From: Lasiodiplodia sp. COLG20
Taxonomy: Eukaryota > Ascomycota > Dothideomycetes > Botryosphaeriales > Botryosphaeriaceae
Assembly (NCBI GenBank): GCA_009801085.1
Contig: VNWV01000001.1
Location: 4,464,001 to 4,528,000, forward strand
DNA: 64,000 nucleotides
Direction of reading: 5' to 3'
The notes under the pieces were generated by a model that had not been told where the DNA came from, made no database searches, and worked only from the letters and a program-made list of their open reading frames with translations. Position 1 is the first letter of the stretch, and each line of letters begins with the position of its first letter. Of this stretch, positions 33,667-44,362 are shown in pieces. The translations under genes were made by a program, and so were the position numbers.

Positions 33667-35928
33667 TCAGCAGAAGATCGACGACTTTGTCCTCTCGGTT
33701 TCTCGGTTTGCGTTGTGCAGGTGCTGCGTGACGTCCAACACCGTCAGAATGTGCTCGTACGTCAGCTCAGTCTCCTTCCTCGACGCCAGCAGCTGCGCCG
33801 TCTTGAGAACGTTCTTGATCTGCCGTCCGTTCATGTTCATGAGAGAAAGCGAATCCAGCTGTTTGTTAGAGATGGCGTGCTTCTGCGGGGACGCAGCCAG
33901 GAAGTTCTTCCACACCGTCAACCTCGAACTCACGCTCAGCTCAGGGTATTCCAACGAGATATGGATGCGGGACTGGAACGCAGCGTCGAATGTCTGCACT
34001 CTGTTGGTCGTAAGGAAGAGAATTCCTTGGTAGTATTCGAGCACACGAAGGAAAATCGAGACCAGCTTGTTGCGCTCCAGCTCGTGGAGTGAGCGCTCCT
34101 CCAGGAAAACATCCGCCTCATCAAGCAGCAGGATGGCATTCCACTTCGTGCACATCTCCAGGATGTCTGACAGCTTATCCTCAACGGAACTGGGGTCCAG
34201 GCCAAGGTCACCGGCGGACATCATGAACAGCGGGACGCGCATCTCCTCGGCGACGGACTCGGCCGTGAGCGTCTTTCCTACACCAGGAGGACCGCAAAGC
34301 AGGAGAATAATGCCCTTACCCTTGCCCTCGATGACGTCGTCGAATGAAGCCTTCACCTTGTTCTGGGTCTCAGTGAAGCCAAGGATAAGCTCCTTTTGGT
34401 TGGCAGGCAGCACAAGAGACTCAAAGGCGTTCGTCTGCCACTCGATCTCACGCACGCTGTTGACAAACAGGTTCAGCCACTGCTTCGACTTGAGAGAGTA
34501 ACCGCGGACCAGCGGGCTGGCAATGAGCTTCTGCTCCTCGGTGAGCGGTGGGCGCTTGGACTCTTCCTCCTCATCCGCGAAATCGCCATCCAAAGGCATG
34601 CCATCGTACTGCACCTCGGAGCCACAATACGACTCGTTGTCGCTGCAGTCATCGTCGTTGTTGCCGTCAATCTCATCATCACCGGAAGTGTCGGCAAGGC
34701 CTGCAGATGTCGTTTGCTTGTCCGTCAAGGGGTTGGTGTAGATGGCGAAGTTGGGCTCGAAACGGTTCCAGCCGTACGTATCAATGACTACACGGCCCTT
34801 GATATTGTACTTCTGCCTCTTGCCCCAGCTGTCCTCCTTCCAAGCGAGACCATGGTATGCCTTGTAGTGTGAGCCGGCAAGAGCCTCGAACTTCGCGCCT
34901 CTCTCCAACAGTCTCTTGCGCAGAGCCTCGGAGTCCTGGTGATACTCGATCGGATACGCGGAAAGCTGATGGATGGTCCTGGTACCTGAGTAGCCGGGGA
35001 TCTTGATGTTCAAGCTGCTTGTACCAAATTGCGTGCCGTTCCAATCAACGTACTTGCAGCGCACCCAGAAACAAGGCCTTTGGTTGTCGTCACAGCCATA
35101 ACGGGTATCAGTGAGCTTCATGGCAGTCTCCTGACCATCGTTCCGGCAGTAGATGATGGCGCCGGGCTGGAAGAGGGTCCATAGGTGCTCGTAGGTCATG
35201 ACGCCCTTGGAGATCAAGTCCTGAGATTGTTCAATGGTGTCCTTGAACTCGGACTGCAGCACGTTGAGGAGGACATTGGCGTGTTCCTTGGTGACTCGCT
35301 CATCTTCGGACTTCGAATTGGGGTCCAGCTTATCGATTGCACGCTTCAGCTCCGGCCATCTGTGGATGAGCGGCTGGAAACGGCCGTCGAACTCCAAGCG
35401 CTTGAGGCCGGGTGTCACGCCGGGGTAGCCCTTGAGGACGCGCTCAAGAAGCTTCTTCAACAGCGGGCTCTGGATGACGATGGAGTGCATCTCCATGACC
35501 TTGCGGGGGTCGTTGTAGACCTTGACGTTGCGCACGAGAAGTGCCCATTTTGCCGTCTCTGCGTTCTCAACGGGCTTGCCAATGTCCTCGGGAATGGTGT
35601 CCTGCCACTGAAAGCGGCCCTTCTTGTCTTCTTTGCCGGAGTAGAGGTTCTTCATACCGCACGACATACCGACCTTGGAGGGGTCCAAGGTTTCTTCCGA
35701 CTTGCCGTCCTTCTTGTCCCCCTCTTTCTCTTTCTCGTCCTTGGTTTCGACATCCTCGGCCTTCTTCTTCTCAGTCTCTGTCGTCTTCTCGCCGTTTACT
35801 GCTGATTCGGCGGATTTCCTGCAACAGCAGCAGCAGCTCGAGGTGGTCTTGATGCTGTGGTTCTGCTCCTGCGTCGCTGGCTTCGAAGCGTCCTCAGACG
35901 AGGGGCTGTCGTACATGTGCGGCGCCAT
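33667..35928 (-). CDS. AAA+ ATPase of the fungal DUF7025-AAA type
   Basis: One exon, 753 residues. The frame is open further upstream to 36381, but the ATG at 35928 fits best because it begins the conserved-looking MAPHMYDSPSS and the upstream part is compositionally unlike protein. N-terminal region: a CCCCCRK cluster at about 33, then a Lys/Glu-rich disordered part. Middle (about 150-450): the domain usually found ahead of the AAA core in these fungal proteins (YEHLWTLFQPGAIIYCRN, KCKYVDW-like text). AAA core: Walker A GPPGVGKT at about 548, Walker B LLLDEADVF at about 601 and a second region of homology with TTNRVQTFD and an arginine before IHISLEY. ATP hydrolysis competence is expected. 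The remodelled substrate is unknown; relatives are many in filamentous fungi. Confidence 0.88.
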   Translation of the reverse strand: MAPHMYDSPSSEDASKPATQEQNHSIKTTSSCCCCCRKSAESAVNGEKTTETEKKKAEDVETKDEKEKEGDKKDGKSEETLDPSKVGMSCGMKNLYSGKEDKKGRFQWQDTIPEDIGKPVENAETAKWALLVRNVKVYNDPRKVMEMHSIVIQSPLLKKLLERVLKGYPGVTPGLKRLEFDGRFQPLIHRWPELKRAIDKLDPNSKSEDERVTKEHANVLLNVLQSEFKDTIEQSQDLISKGVMTYEHLWTLFQPGAIIYCRNDGQETAMKLTDTRYGCDDNQRPCFWVRCKYVDWNGTQFGTSSLNIKIPGYSGTRTIHQLSAYPIEYHQDSEALRKRLLERGAKFEALAGSHYKAYHGLAWKEDSWGKRQKYNIKGRVVIDTYGWNRFEPNFAIYTNPLTDKQTTSAGLADTSGDDEIDGNNDDDCSDNESYCGSEVQYDGMPLDGDFADEEEESKRPPLTEEQKLIASPLVRGYSLKSKQWLNLFVNSVREIEWQTNAFESLVLPANQKELILGFTETQNKVKASFDDVIEGKGKGIILLLCGPPGVGKTLTAESVAEEMRVPLFMMSAGDLGLDPSSVEDKLSDILEMCTKWNAILLLDEADVFLEERSLHELERNKLVSIFLRVLEYYQGILFLTTNRVQTFDAAFQSRIHISLEYPELSVSSRLTVWKNFLAASPQKHAISNKQLDSLSLMNMNGRQIKNVLKTAQLLASRKETELTYEHILTVLDVTQHLHNANRETERTKSSIFC

Positions 35929-37744
35929 TGTGAAGAGATTGTTTCGTTTCAAGGCTTGCGTGGTGCGATGAGAAAATGTTGAGAAAGTCAAATTATGTGC
36001 TGACCGCAGAAGTGTTGGGTTGGGTATCAAATGGCGGATGCGAAGTGAAGTGACTAAGGTGATACCCCGCGCGCCGTTTTGAATGACTTTCGCGGTGGCG
36101 GGTGGAAGAGTCATCAATGGTGCAGGAAGGCTGGACGTCGCCGAAGGTGCTCTTTTAAGGACACCGCAGCTGCTGTTGCCTTCAGATCTGAACGTCAATC
36201 GTGGGGAAAACACGAGGCTGAGCAGCACGAGCATCAGCGCGCCTATCTCCGGCGTCCAATGAGAGGGCGGTTTTCGCACTAGTTGCGGTTTGTTGCCTGG
36301 CGCTATCCACCATGAGGCTGAGTTTGGTCCATTTGAGAGGCTACAGCAGGCGGCAGGCGCGTTGAGCATCGCCCATCTCACGTTGCCAACTGGCGCTGCC
36401 TGCAGCTAAGACAAGCTACATGCCGCATGTATATGGGCTCAGCGTGCGAAGCGTGCATAGCTAGTGAAGTGACAAGCGACAGATCAAACCTTCCGGGTGG
36501 TCCCCGGCAAGGCCGCTGCCCGTGGCTGCAGGTGAGCTCGAATACATCAGCAGCGGCAGGCGCCATGAAACAGCGCCAATGGCACCGCTGCAGAGCGGGA
36601 GTCAGCGGCGGCAGCGGTGAGGTACGCCGTGGTACGGATTACATAGCGTCGACTGTTGCCTTGCCAGGCCGTGGCGGTGCACGGTAGGCTCCAGCCACAG
36701 GCGCGCCACACAATGAGGGGCGACGGGACGCGGGCGCCGGGGTCGGATGCTCAGCACTGTGATGGACGAGGGGCACGCTCTTCTTGCGCCGATCGTACGC
36801 CTTGTCAGAAGACGCTGTCTCACCGCGAGTAATTGGAATTACTCAACGTCTCATCCTCCGGGGCACTGGGCCGTTTGTCCTCGCCCGTCCCGCGCTTGGG
36901 CGGTCAGAAAAGCATGTGTTGTTGAGTGTGCGGCGGCTCCAGTGCCGGGCGTCCACGTTGGACGTCGTACGAGACGCGCTGCCCCGGCGAGGAGGCGCGA
37001 CTTTCTCCAGAGCCCCGTCTCAGGTCCCTTGCCGCCATGGCACGGTGGAGCTTTATACACCCGCGAGCCATTTACCCCGTCCCCTCCCGGGCCCGCGGAG
37101 GCAGCACGACGCTACCAGGCGAGGCGGGCGCGGTCCGGCCCAGTCACAGCGGAGCGCGCGCACGCCATGCTGCAAGGTCCGGTGTGAGCAGTTTTCCCGT
37201 GCATGAAGAAGGCCCCAGAATTGCGAGACAGCGCGACCTGGGCTTCTAGAAGCGGCATGGACGCTAGAGCCGCCCCTCGCGGATAAAGGCTGCGCTGTTG
37301 GACGCGGACCAGCGACGGCCGGTCAGCATCAAGACGGGAAGAAACCCGCTATCACAGTCACAGAGGCCCGATAGAGGTGTTGCACGAGCGCGGGCTAGAG
37401 GGCTTATCGGCGGCCGCTAAGGCAGAGGACGGCTCTCGCTGCTGCAGGCCGCGGGCGCCACGGCAGGCTGGTGGTGTGCAGGGAGCACGATGGCGCTCAG
37501 AGACAGCCTGCTTTTGTCCCACAAAAATGCAGTCTGACTCTGGGCCGCGCTGCGCTCGCGTCGCCCGGCCCGCGCGACTTGCCCGCCGCGGCTTAGCGAG
37601 GCGCCAGTCGCTGTGAATTTCGTGCCAGAACCCTGAGAAGCTTGACGCACAAGCATACCGCCCCAGGCAGTCGACTCCCTCTCCCCAGCTGATATTATTA
37701 GACAGCCCGCCACCGCTCTCCCGGCTCCCTCTCCTTTCCTCACG
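35929..37744. other. Intergenic between divergent AAA and APT genes
   Basis: Shared upstream space of two divergently transcribed genes. GC-rich frames in 36.7-37.7 kb on both strands are mutually overlapping and lack domains. A CT-rich TSS-like stretch (CTCTCCCGGCTCCCTCTCC) lies just ahead of the ATG at 37745. Confidence 0.5.
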
Positions 37745-38469
37745 ATGAGCAATTCCACCGCGACCAGCGCCCACCCGCCTGCCAGCGCGCCCGACCCGAC
37801 TGTCAACGCCGATGCCTCCCAAAGAGGGCTCCCCGCCGCCGCTGCCGCCGGCTCCGCCGAACTCGCCCATCTTAAAGTAAACCTCAGGAACGCCCTGCGC
37901 CAGTTTCCCGACTTCCCCAGCCCCGGCATCCTGTTCGAGGACATCCTGCCCATCTTCGCCGACGCCGCCCTGCACCAGCAGCTCGTGCGCGCCCTCGAGC
38001 TGCACGTCTCCAAGAACTACCCCAAGAAGCCCGACGTCGTCATCGGCCTCGAGGCCCGCGGCTTCCTGTTCGGCCCCAGCCTGGCGCTGGCGCTGGGCGC
38101 AGGCTTCGTGCCCGTCCGCAAGCAGGGCAAGCTGCCGGGCCCGACGGAGACGGCCAGCTACCAGAAGGAGTACGGCCAGGACTTCTTCCAGATGCAGGCC
38201 GACGCCATCAAGCCCGGCCAGACGGCCATCATTGTCGACGACATCATTGCGACGGGTAAGTGGCCTGCGGGCTAGGATAACGCGTTGCGGCGTGCTAATG
38301 GCGTGCGACAGGCGGGTCTGCCGCGGCTGCTGGCGACCTGGTCAAGAAACTCGGCGGCCAACTGCTTGGCTACCTTTTCATTCTCGAACTCGAATTCCTC
38401 AAGGGCCGCGATAAGCTCGACGCGCCCGTCTACACTCTGCTGTCGGGCCAGGAGGAAAAGTCGGCGTAA
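37745..38469 (+). CDS. APT1: Adenine phosphoribosyltransferase
   Basis: Two exons, 37745-38255 and 38312-38469, with a 56-bp intron splitting the PRPP loop; 222 residues, about 35 longer at the N-terminus than yeast Apt1. It salvages adenine by transferring 5-phosphoribosyl from PRPP to give AMP in the cytosol. Diagnostic text: [17 protein letters not shown] near 55-71, [14 protein letters not shown] near 100, RKQGKLPG (hood/substrate loop) and the PRPP-binding [14 protein letters not shown] at about 163-176, assembled across the splice junction. The extra N-terminal Ala/Pro-rich segment is likely disordered. A downstream Met for a shorter form is not apparent before the conserved region. Confidence 0.95.
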
Positions 38470-38972
38470 ACAGTGGCGGCTGAGACTTTTTTTGGCCGAT
38501 CCCGAATGCGCCCGAGGCGCCCAACCACCTCCAGGCCCGGCCTGCGTTTAGCTGCATATCCTTGACACGTCACAATTTAAAAAGAAAAAAAATATCCGGG
38601 CCGCGGAAGACTCTGCAGGCTGCTTTCTACTTATTTCTTAAGGCTGACGAAGGAGCGCGTTTTGGGTGGGAAACTTTGCCGGGGTTGTGAGATACGAACT
38701 TTTTCTGGCGTCGGAGGGGCATCCGCTATCTGTGCAGCGTCGGTGTCGCCGTTTTTTTGCATTGTTTCGGCCCATACGTCCGGATTTCTGATGAATAGAC
38801 CTTGGCCATCGAGTGGCAGGGGACTTTTGCGCATGTAGCAAGACGATTTGTTTGTCGAAAAATAAAAGTAAGTTCCAATTGATGAGCAGCGGTATCGGCC
38901 ATTCGCGGCTTCTCGTGTGAGCACCCCGCCATGCCCCGCCAAAACCGAGGGGGAGCACTCTGACTCTTCGGA
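38470..38972. other. Intergenic between APT1 and the RidA gene
   Basis: 3' flank of APT1 (AT-rich, AAAAAGAAAAAAAA at about 38579) and promoter of the next plus-strand gene. Nothing else supported. Confidence 0.5.
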
Positions 38973-39792
38973 ATGCCATCGATGATGCTCCGTCGCATAA
39001 CAACTCCACGCCTGCTCTTCTCACGCCCATCCGCCGTCCGTCAATTGCGCATCCCATCTCAATTGCACGCCCGCCAGCCCGCCCGCAACATGTCTGACAT
39101 GCAGAAGATCTTTACCGCCAAGGCCTGCCCTCGTAAGCCCCTCCCGCAAGCTGCCAGACGGCATTTGGCCCCAGCTAACACACCTTAAACAGCTGCCGGC
39201 CCTTACGTACGTCCATCACTCCTTCCACACGCATCCGATCTCCCGCTGCACACCAGCATGTGCCCTGTTCACACACGGCATTGAAGCTCAGCCCTTCAGT
39301 TGCCGACGCTCCAGCCCGCTTACGCACCCTCGTTCACATGTATCGGCCACGCCACTGACGCGCAGCCTGACTTCTAGACCCAAGCCGTCCAGGTCGGTCA
39401 GCAAATCTTCGTGTCGGGCCAGATCCCGGCCGATGCGCAAGGCAACCTGATCGAGGGCACCATTGCCCAGAAGACCGAGGCCTGCTGCAACAACGTGATT
39501 GCCATCCTCGACGAGGCTGGCTCCAGCATCTCTCGCGTGTTCAAGGTGCGTTGCAGAATCGGACCCATTTATCTGCTGCAAACGCTGTCCAATGGATGAG
39601 CGCTGACGACTGAAATGTGCATACGGTCAGACCACCGTCTTCCTCGACGACATGGCCAATTTCGCCGAGATGAACGGCGTCTACGAGAAGTTCTTCGCCC
39701 ACAAGCCGGCGAGGAGCTGCGTCGCCGTCAAGACGCTCCCCAAGGGTGTCCCGGTCGAGATTGAGTGCATTGCTCTCGCTGGCAAGGCTTAA
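38973..39792 (+). CDS. RidA/YjgF/UK114 family imine deaminase, probably mitochondrial
   Basis: Four exons, 38973-39132, 39193-39206 (only 14 nt), 39378-39545 and 39631-39792; introns 60, 171 and 85 bp; 167 residues. RidA proteins hydrolyse reactive 2-aminoacrylate and other enamines; the yeast mitochondrial form is Mmf1. Family text: PAGPYTQAVQVG (across the micro-exon), FVSGQIPAD, a conserved Cys pair in [28 protein letters not shown] and a terminal PVEIECIAL. The catalytic Arg usually lies in PxRS/T(C/T)VxV; here it reads [12 protein letters not shown]. The first about 38 residues are Arg-rich without acids ([19 protein letters not shown]), a likely mitochondrial presequence. A second in-frame ATG at 39090 could give a cytosolic form, a known dual pattern in fungi (inference). 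Confidence 0.92.
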
Positions 39793-40240
39793 ACGATTCG
39801 CTGGAGACACCACGGTGTGTGGCCCAGAAGATTGGGTAGCATGCATGGATCCACGACAGCAAGTGTCGGATCTAGAACCAAAAACGAATACAAAAAGCAA
39901 TTGAGCCATTGGCGAATCTATTGGTCTCCGTGACACTAGTCTGTGATGTGAAAGCCGAGCCTCCAAGCTGTACACTGCCATTTTATGTGCATCAGGGAAA
40001 AAAAAAAAAAAAGATGAATAGATAGAATATCGCCGGGTGCGGCGCTGGCGCATAGCGAGGGACGTCAGCGCCAAGCGAAGCGCATCAACACCGCGTTCAC
40101 ATCACCTCCGAAGACCACCACATCGTTTACCCGCAATCGACATTTCCAATACCGCCCCACGCGCCGCGACCCACCCTCCCCTTCTTCAGTCGCCGCCGAA
40201 CCCTCCGCCACCTCCACAACCCCGCACCATCGCATCAATC
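39793..40240. other. Intergenic between RidA and Y14 genes
   Basis: 3' flank with an A15 run at about 39999-40013, then the CCGCC/CACC-rich leader of the next gene. No other feature seen. Confidence 0.5.
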
Positions 40241-40829
40241 ATGGCCGACGCCGAGATGGACGTCGACGTTCAGCCTGCCGACACCAAGGGCAGCAACGAG
40301 GCGCGCACCAAGGATGACGCCGTGGCCGTGCGCTCGATCGAAGGCTGGATCATCATCGTCACCAACGTCCACGAGGAGGCCAGCGAAGAGGACCTGACGG
40401 ACATGTTTGGCGAGTTCGGCGAGATCAAGAACCTGCACCTCAACCTGGATCGCCGTACTGGTTATGTCAAGGTGCGTCGGCTCACCAGCGGCTTTTCGAG
40501 ATAGTACTCCGCTGTCGTCACGCTATCTCTGTGAACAAGGATGCCGGGGGCTAATTGCGTTCTGACACTTTTTTTGCGTGTAGGGTTACGTGTTGGTTGA
40601 GTACCCGACCATGGCCGAGGCTAAGGCGGCTATCGAGGGCGCCGACGGCAAGAAGCTGCTCGACCAGACCATCTCCGTCGACTACGCTTTCGTGCGCCCG
40701 CCGCCCAAGCAGGCTGGTGGCCCGCGCGGCGGCGGCCGTGGACGCGGCAGGCCGAGGAGCAGGAGTCCTGAGGACCGGGACCGCGGCCGCAGTAGGAGCC
40801 CGGAGGACATGAGGGACGATGCCGAGTGA
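40241..40829 (+). CDS. Exon junction complex RNA-binding protein Y14 (RBM8A)
   Basis: Two exons, 40241-40471 and 40584-40829 (112-bp intron inside the RRM); 158 residues, near the 170 of animal Y14. With Mago it marks spliced mRNAs 5' of exon junctions and affects export, localisation and decay. The N-terminus is acidic ([11 protein letters not shown]) and is followed by the Y14-typical [20 protein letters not shown] (RNP2). RNP1 is assembled across the intron as [12 protein letters not shown]. The DYAFVRPP segment ends the RRM. The C-terminal tail is RG-rich with two RSRSPED repeats, the probable phosphorylation tail. Budding yeast lacks this gene, filamentous fungi often keep it. Confidence 0.92.
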
Positions 40830-42352
40830 ACGCCGGAATAAAAGGACACGAGCGAATGCACACCCCGGACTTTGGCTTAAGCAATTCGCACGAAGATGGG
40901 TGATGGGGGACATTTGCATTAAGGAAGCTGAAAGCGTGAGATATGAAGGCAACATGGAATGCACACTATTCCGTGGGTAATGGCCATTACCCGAAGTGGT
41001 AGTATCGAATTCAAAAGCATGCTACCGGCTTGTCCCTCGGCAAGCTGGTCTCAAAAACATTTAACAGTAAGTCACGCTCCGCTTGCTCTCGTCTTTGCCG
41101 CTGTGACTGACTTGATGTTAGATACCCAAACGACGAGAATATATCTTTGAGGCCAGCCACGAGCTTGCATAACCTGAACTTCAAGTTGGATATGGACTTC
41201 TGGCTCCGATGACAATACAAAATAGTGGTGCCTTCCACGCCAAAGCCGATGGCGAGCCTCATCGCGTGACAGCAGGTTTTGTCATGACCATGCTTATGGT
41301 ACTTGCACAATTGCAGTTCTTGAGTATTCCTGTTGTTTGAGCAACCATTCGTCGCCACAACAGTGCACTGCACACCTCCGGACAGATTGCCATCACAATC
41401 ATCAGGAGCTACTGCACACCAATCATGCTGCACCGCTAACAGTTCACAAAGTTCGGCACTTGAGACGAAATCAAGGGTTTCACAACATCCGTGGAGATTA
41501 CGAGATATTTGTCAAATCACAGGTGATAGGGGGCTTGGAGTTGACGGGCGCTCTGAGTGGACCAGCTAGTTTCACGACAACACCACCTCATGCCTCCGAA
41601 AACAGGGGTCATAGGCCGCGCAGTGTCTTAGCTGTGCACCCTATCGCGGCAATCGATAACGCCCCAAGACGGCACGAGCTTCCGGGATGCGCTGACCCCG
41701 CATCTGTTGAGATGCACAGGACTGTAAGCAAAAACAGAACACGGACAGCAAACAATAGGGGCATTTCCGACAGTCGAGGTGCTGCAGTACTTTGAACGCG
41801 CAGTGGCTCGAGAGGCCGAAGGAATCCCAACGGCAGCCGTCAGCTGAGCGTTGGCCGCGGCTGCTCCCCGCATGACCGCAGCGCTCCCGCGTGGCTTGCG
41901 GCTGCGATTGCGGGGAAAGCTATCAAGTCGTTACGCTACGGCAGTGCTCCCTAGCTTTGAAGACTCTGAAACTGTCGAGGAGAGGGGCGACTCGGGCTTC
42001 TTTCATGACGTCGGTGCGAAACAGGATGGCGTGCGTTTGAGCCGCAGCTGTCGCTGGTCGCTGCGGGGAAAGCGTCGCGAGTCGCGGGCGCAAGCGAGAC
42101 AGCTGCGGCCGGACATCCTTGCGGCTTTCGGCCCACGGCCACCACACCACTACCTGAGCCTCCTCGACGCAGGAACGCCGAGAGGCCCTCCCTCCTCGCA
42201 AAGCCTTTTCTTCCCCCAGTTTGCTGCCGGGCGCCGCATCTGTTCCCCCATGCTCTATTTTGCCTGATTTCCTCGCTCGCTATCTCCCCTTCGCTCGGCC
42301 GCGGCCAGCTATCGTCTTATCGCCGCCCAGCTCCATTCCTCTCGACGACGTC
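40830..42352. other. Intergenic, Y14 3' flank to GH76 promoter
   Basis: Frames at 41.3-41.8 kb and 41.85-42.27 kb are unsupported by domains. A pyrimidine-rich, CGCCC-containing leader (42180-42350) precedes the GH76 start. Confidence 0.5.
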
Positions 42353-44362
42353 ATGGATTCGCGATTGCGACAGAACGCTCTCCTCCAACGATGCCGCGCC
42401 CTCACAGCCCTTGCTTTTCTCTTGATAGTCCTGATCTACGCGCCAGTCAACGCGACTGTTAACCACGACACGCCGTCTTGGTCGCGCGACACCCCCGAAA
42501 TCGCCGCCGATGGCGCTCAGAACCCATTCCCACGCCTCAAAGAGGGCAGCCTCGCCTCGAACGCCGATGCTACACCGGCAGCCATAATCCCTCCAGAGGG
42601 CGGCGGAGAAGTCCACTGGCCACTGAACCCTCTGGAAGAGCTGCACAACGCGCTGGAAACCATGCAGTCGCGCTACTTCGAGCTGTGGCTGGGCCAGTGG
42701 CCGTCGGCTATCGACTGGACCGCCGCCGTCATGGCCACCTTCGTGTCAGCCTCGTTACACTCCCTGACGCGCTCACTCGAATACGTGCTGCCGGGCGCCG
42801 AGCACCCGGTCATCGAAGGGCAGCGCATCGAGAACGAGATCAGCAAGTACTTCTCACAGTCGGTGGCATACTACTTCGGCGAGGACGCCTTCAGCCTGCG
42901 CATGCAGGCCTACGACGACATGCTGTGGGTGGTGCTGGGCTGGCTGGAGAGCATCAAGTTCATCGACCTGCACGCCAGCCGCCACTACCGCCGGCCCGCC
43001 AGCCCGGGCCGCGCGTGGTACGGCCACCAGTTCGCGCCGGGCTTCGCCCACCGCGCCCACATCTTCTACGACATTGCGTCGGGCGGCTGGGACACGGAGC
43101 TGTGCGGCGGCGGCATGACGTGGAACCCGCGCCTGACGCCCTACAAGAACGCCATCACCAATCAGCTCTTCATCTCCGCGTCCATCGGCATGTATCTGTA
43201 CTTTCCTGGTGATGAGAATACATCTCCGTTCATGGTGCAGACGACTGAGGGTGATGGCGGGCTGCCGGCCGCCCGCCCACACGACCGCAAGTATCTTACG
43301 GCCGCGGTGGACGGCTACAATTGGCTCCGCAAGAGCAACATGACGAACAAGCAGGGCTTGTACGTCGATGGTTTCCACATTCGCAACTGGGGCAAGAATG
43401 GCAGCATCGGCACTGGCAAGTGTGATGAACGCAACGAGATGACGTACACATACAACCAGGGAGTCCTGCTGTCGGGCCTGCGCGGCCTGTGGGAGGGCAC
43501 GGGCGAGCAGCGGTATCTCGAGGATGGCCACGAGCTCGTGCGGAACGTCATCAAAGCCACGGGCTGGGCAGAGCACGAGAAGAGGAGAAGAAAGGGCAAG
43601 ACGCTTGACGAGGAGGCCGACGACAGCGACGACGACGACAACGAAGACGTCGACGCGGACAAGAAGAAGAAGAAAAAGAAGAAGAAGAACGGCAAGTACA
43701 AGTGGTACGGCATGGGCCGCGACGGCATCCTGGAGGAGGTGTGCGACGCCGACGGCACCTGCAGCCAGAACGGCCAGACGTTCAAGGGCATCTTCTTCCA
43801 CCACCTCACCCTCTTCTGCGAGCCGCTGCCGCTCGAGCCCATCGTCCCCGGCGTCACGCACGGCGCCTCCAGGGAGACGGCCCTGCTCCACCGCCAGAGC
43901 TGCAAGGAATACGCCCTCTGGGTCGCCCACAACGCCCGCATGGCGCTGCGCACCCGCGACGACGAGGGCCGCTTCGGCATGTGGTGGAGCGCGCCTGAGT
44001 GGGATGACGATGAGGTCGAGGTCGAGACTCCGCCGCTGCCGCTCGGCGCGGTTGATTACAGGAATAACGACAGTCTGCCTGACGGCGAGATGTGGATGCC
44101 GATCAAGGACTACGATTGGAGCAGCAACGACGACGGCGTCGTCCCGGAGAGCGAGGGGTTGCCGTCGTTCATGGGCTTCGACCCCGTGATGGCGGGGGCG
44201 ACGGCGAGAGCGGCGAGGGCGGCGCAGAGTGCGGGCGGAGAGAGCGGAGCGGAGATGAGGGATAAAAACGATAGGGGGAGGGGGCGGACGGTGGAGACGC
44301 AGGGAGGTGGTGTGGCGGTTGTGAGGGCGCTTTGGGAGTTTGTTAATATGTATCGGGAATGA
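42353..44362 (+). CDS. Glycoside hydrolase family 76 (alpha-1,6-mannanase-like) protein
   Basis: One exon, 669 residues. The open frame extends 44 codons upstream but the ATG at 42353 is preferred because it places a short basic N-terminus before a hydrophobic signal/anchor (ALTALAFLLIVLIYAPVNA, about 17-36). GH76 enzymes (fungal Dcw1/Dfg5) act on alpha-1,6-mannan and attach GPI proteins to the wall. The catalytic Asp pair is at about 188-189 in YDDMLWVVLGWLE. Other family blocks: GGMTWN, KNAITNQLFISAS, LYVDGFHI and TYNQGVLLSGLRGLWEGTG. Odd features: an acidic then Lys-rich insertion (about 415-445: DDSDDDDNEDVDADKKKK...) within the catalytic domain, and a long Gly/Ala-rich C-terminus without an evident GPI signal. 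A secreted or membrane-anchored location is inferred. Confidence 0.9.
   Translation: MDSRLRQNALLQRCRALTALAFLLIVLIYAPVNATVNHDTPSWSRDTPEIAADGAQNPFPRLKEGSLASNADATPAAIIPPEGGGEVHWPLNPLEELHNALETMQSRYFELWLGQWPSAIDWTAAVMATFVSASLHSLTRSLEYVLPGAEHPVIEGQRIENEISKYFSQSVAYYFGEDAFSLRMQAYDDMLWVVLGWLESIKFIDLHASRHYRRPASPGRAWYGHQFAPGFAHRAHIFYDIASGGWDTELCGGGMTWNPRLTPYKNAITNQLFISASIGMYLYFPGDENTSPFMVQTTEGDGGLPAARPHDRKYLTAAVDGYNWLRKSNMTNKQGLYVDGFHIRNWGKNGSIGTGKCDERNEMTYTYNQGVLLSGLRGLWEGTGEQRYLEDGHELVRNVIKATGWAEHEKRRRKGKTLDEEADDSDDDDNEDVDADKKKKKKKKKNGKYKWYGMGRDGILEEVCDADGTCSQNGQTFKGIFFHHLTLFCEPLPLEPIVPGVTHGASRETALLHRQSCKEYALWVAHNARMALRTRDDEGRFGMWWSAPEWDDDEVEVETPPLPLGAVDYRNNDSLPDGEMWMPIKDYDWSSNDDGVVPESEGLPSFMGFDPVMAGATARAARAAQSAGGESGAEMRDKNDRGRGRTVETQGGGVAVVRALWEFVNMYRE

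Noticed and set aside
35929..36381. Upstream extension of the AAA ATPase frame to 904 codons
   Set aside because: The extra 151 residues have no conserved text or initiation context and lie in leader-like DNA; the ATG at 35928 fits the family better.
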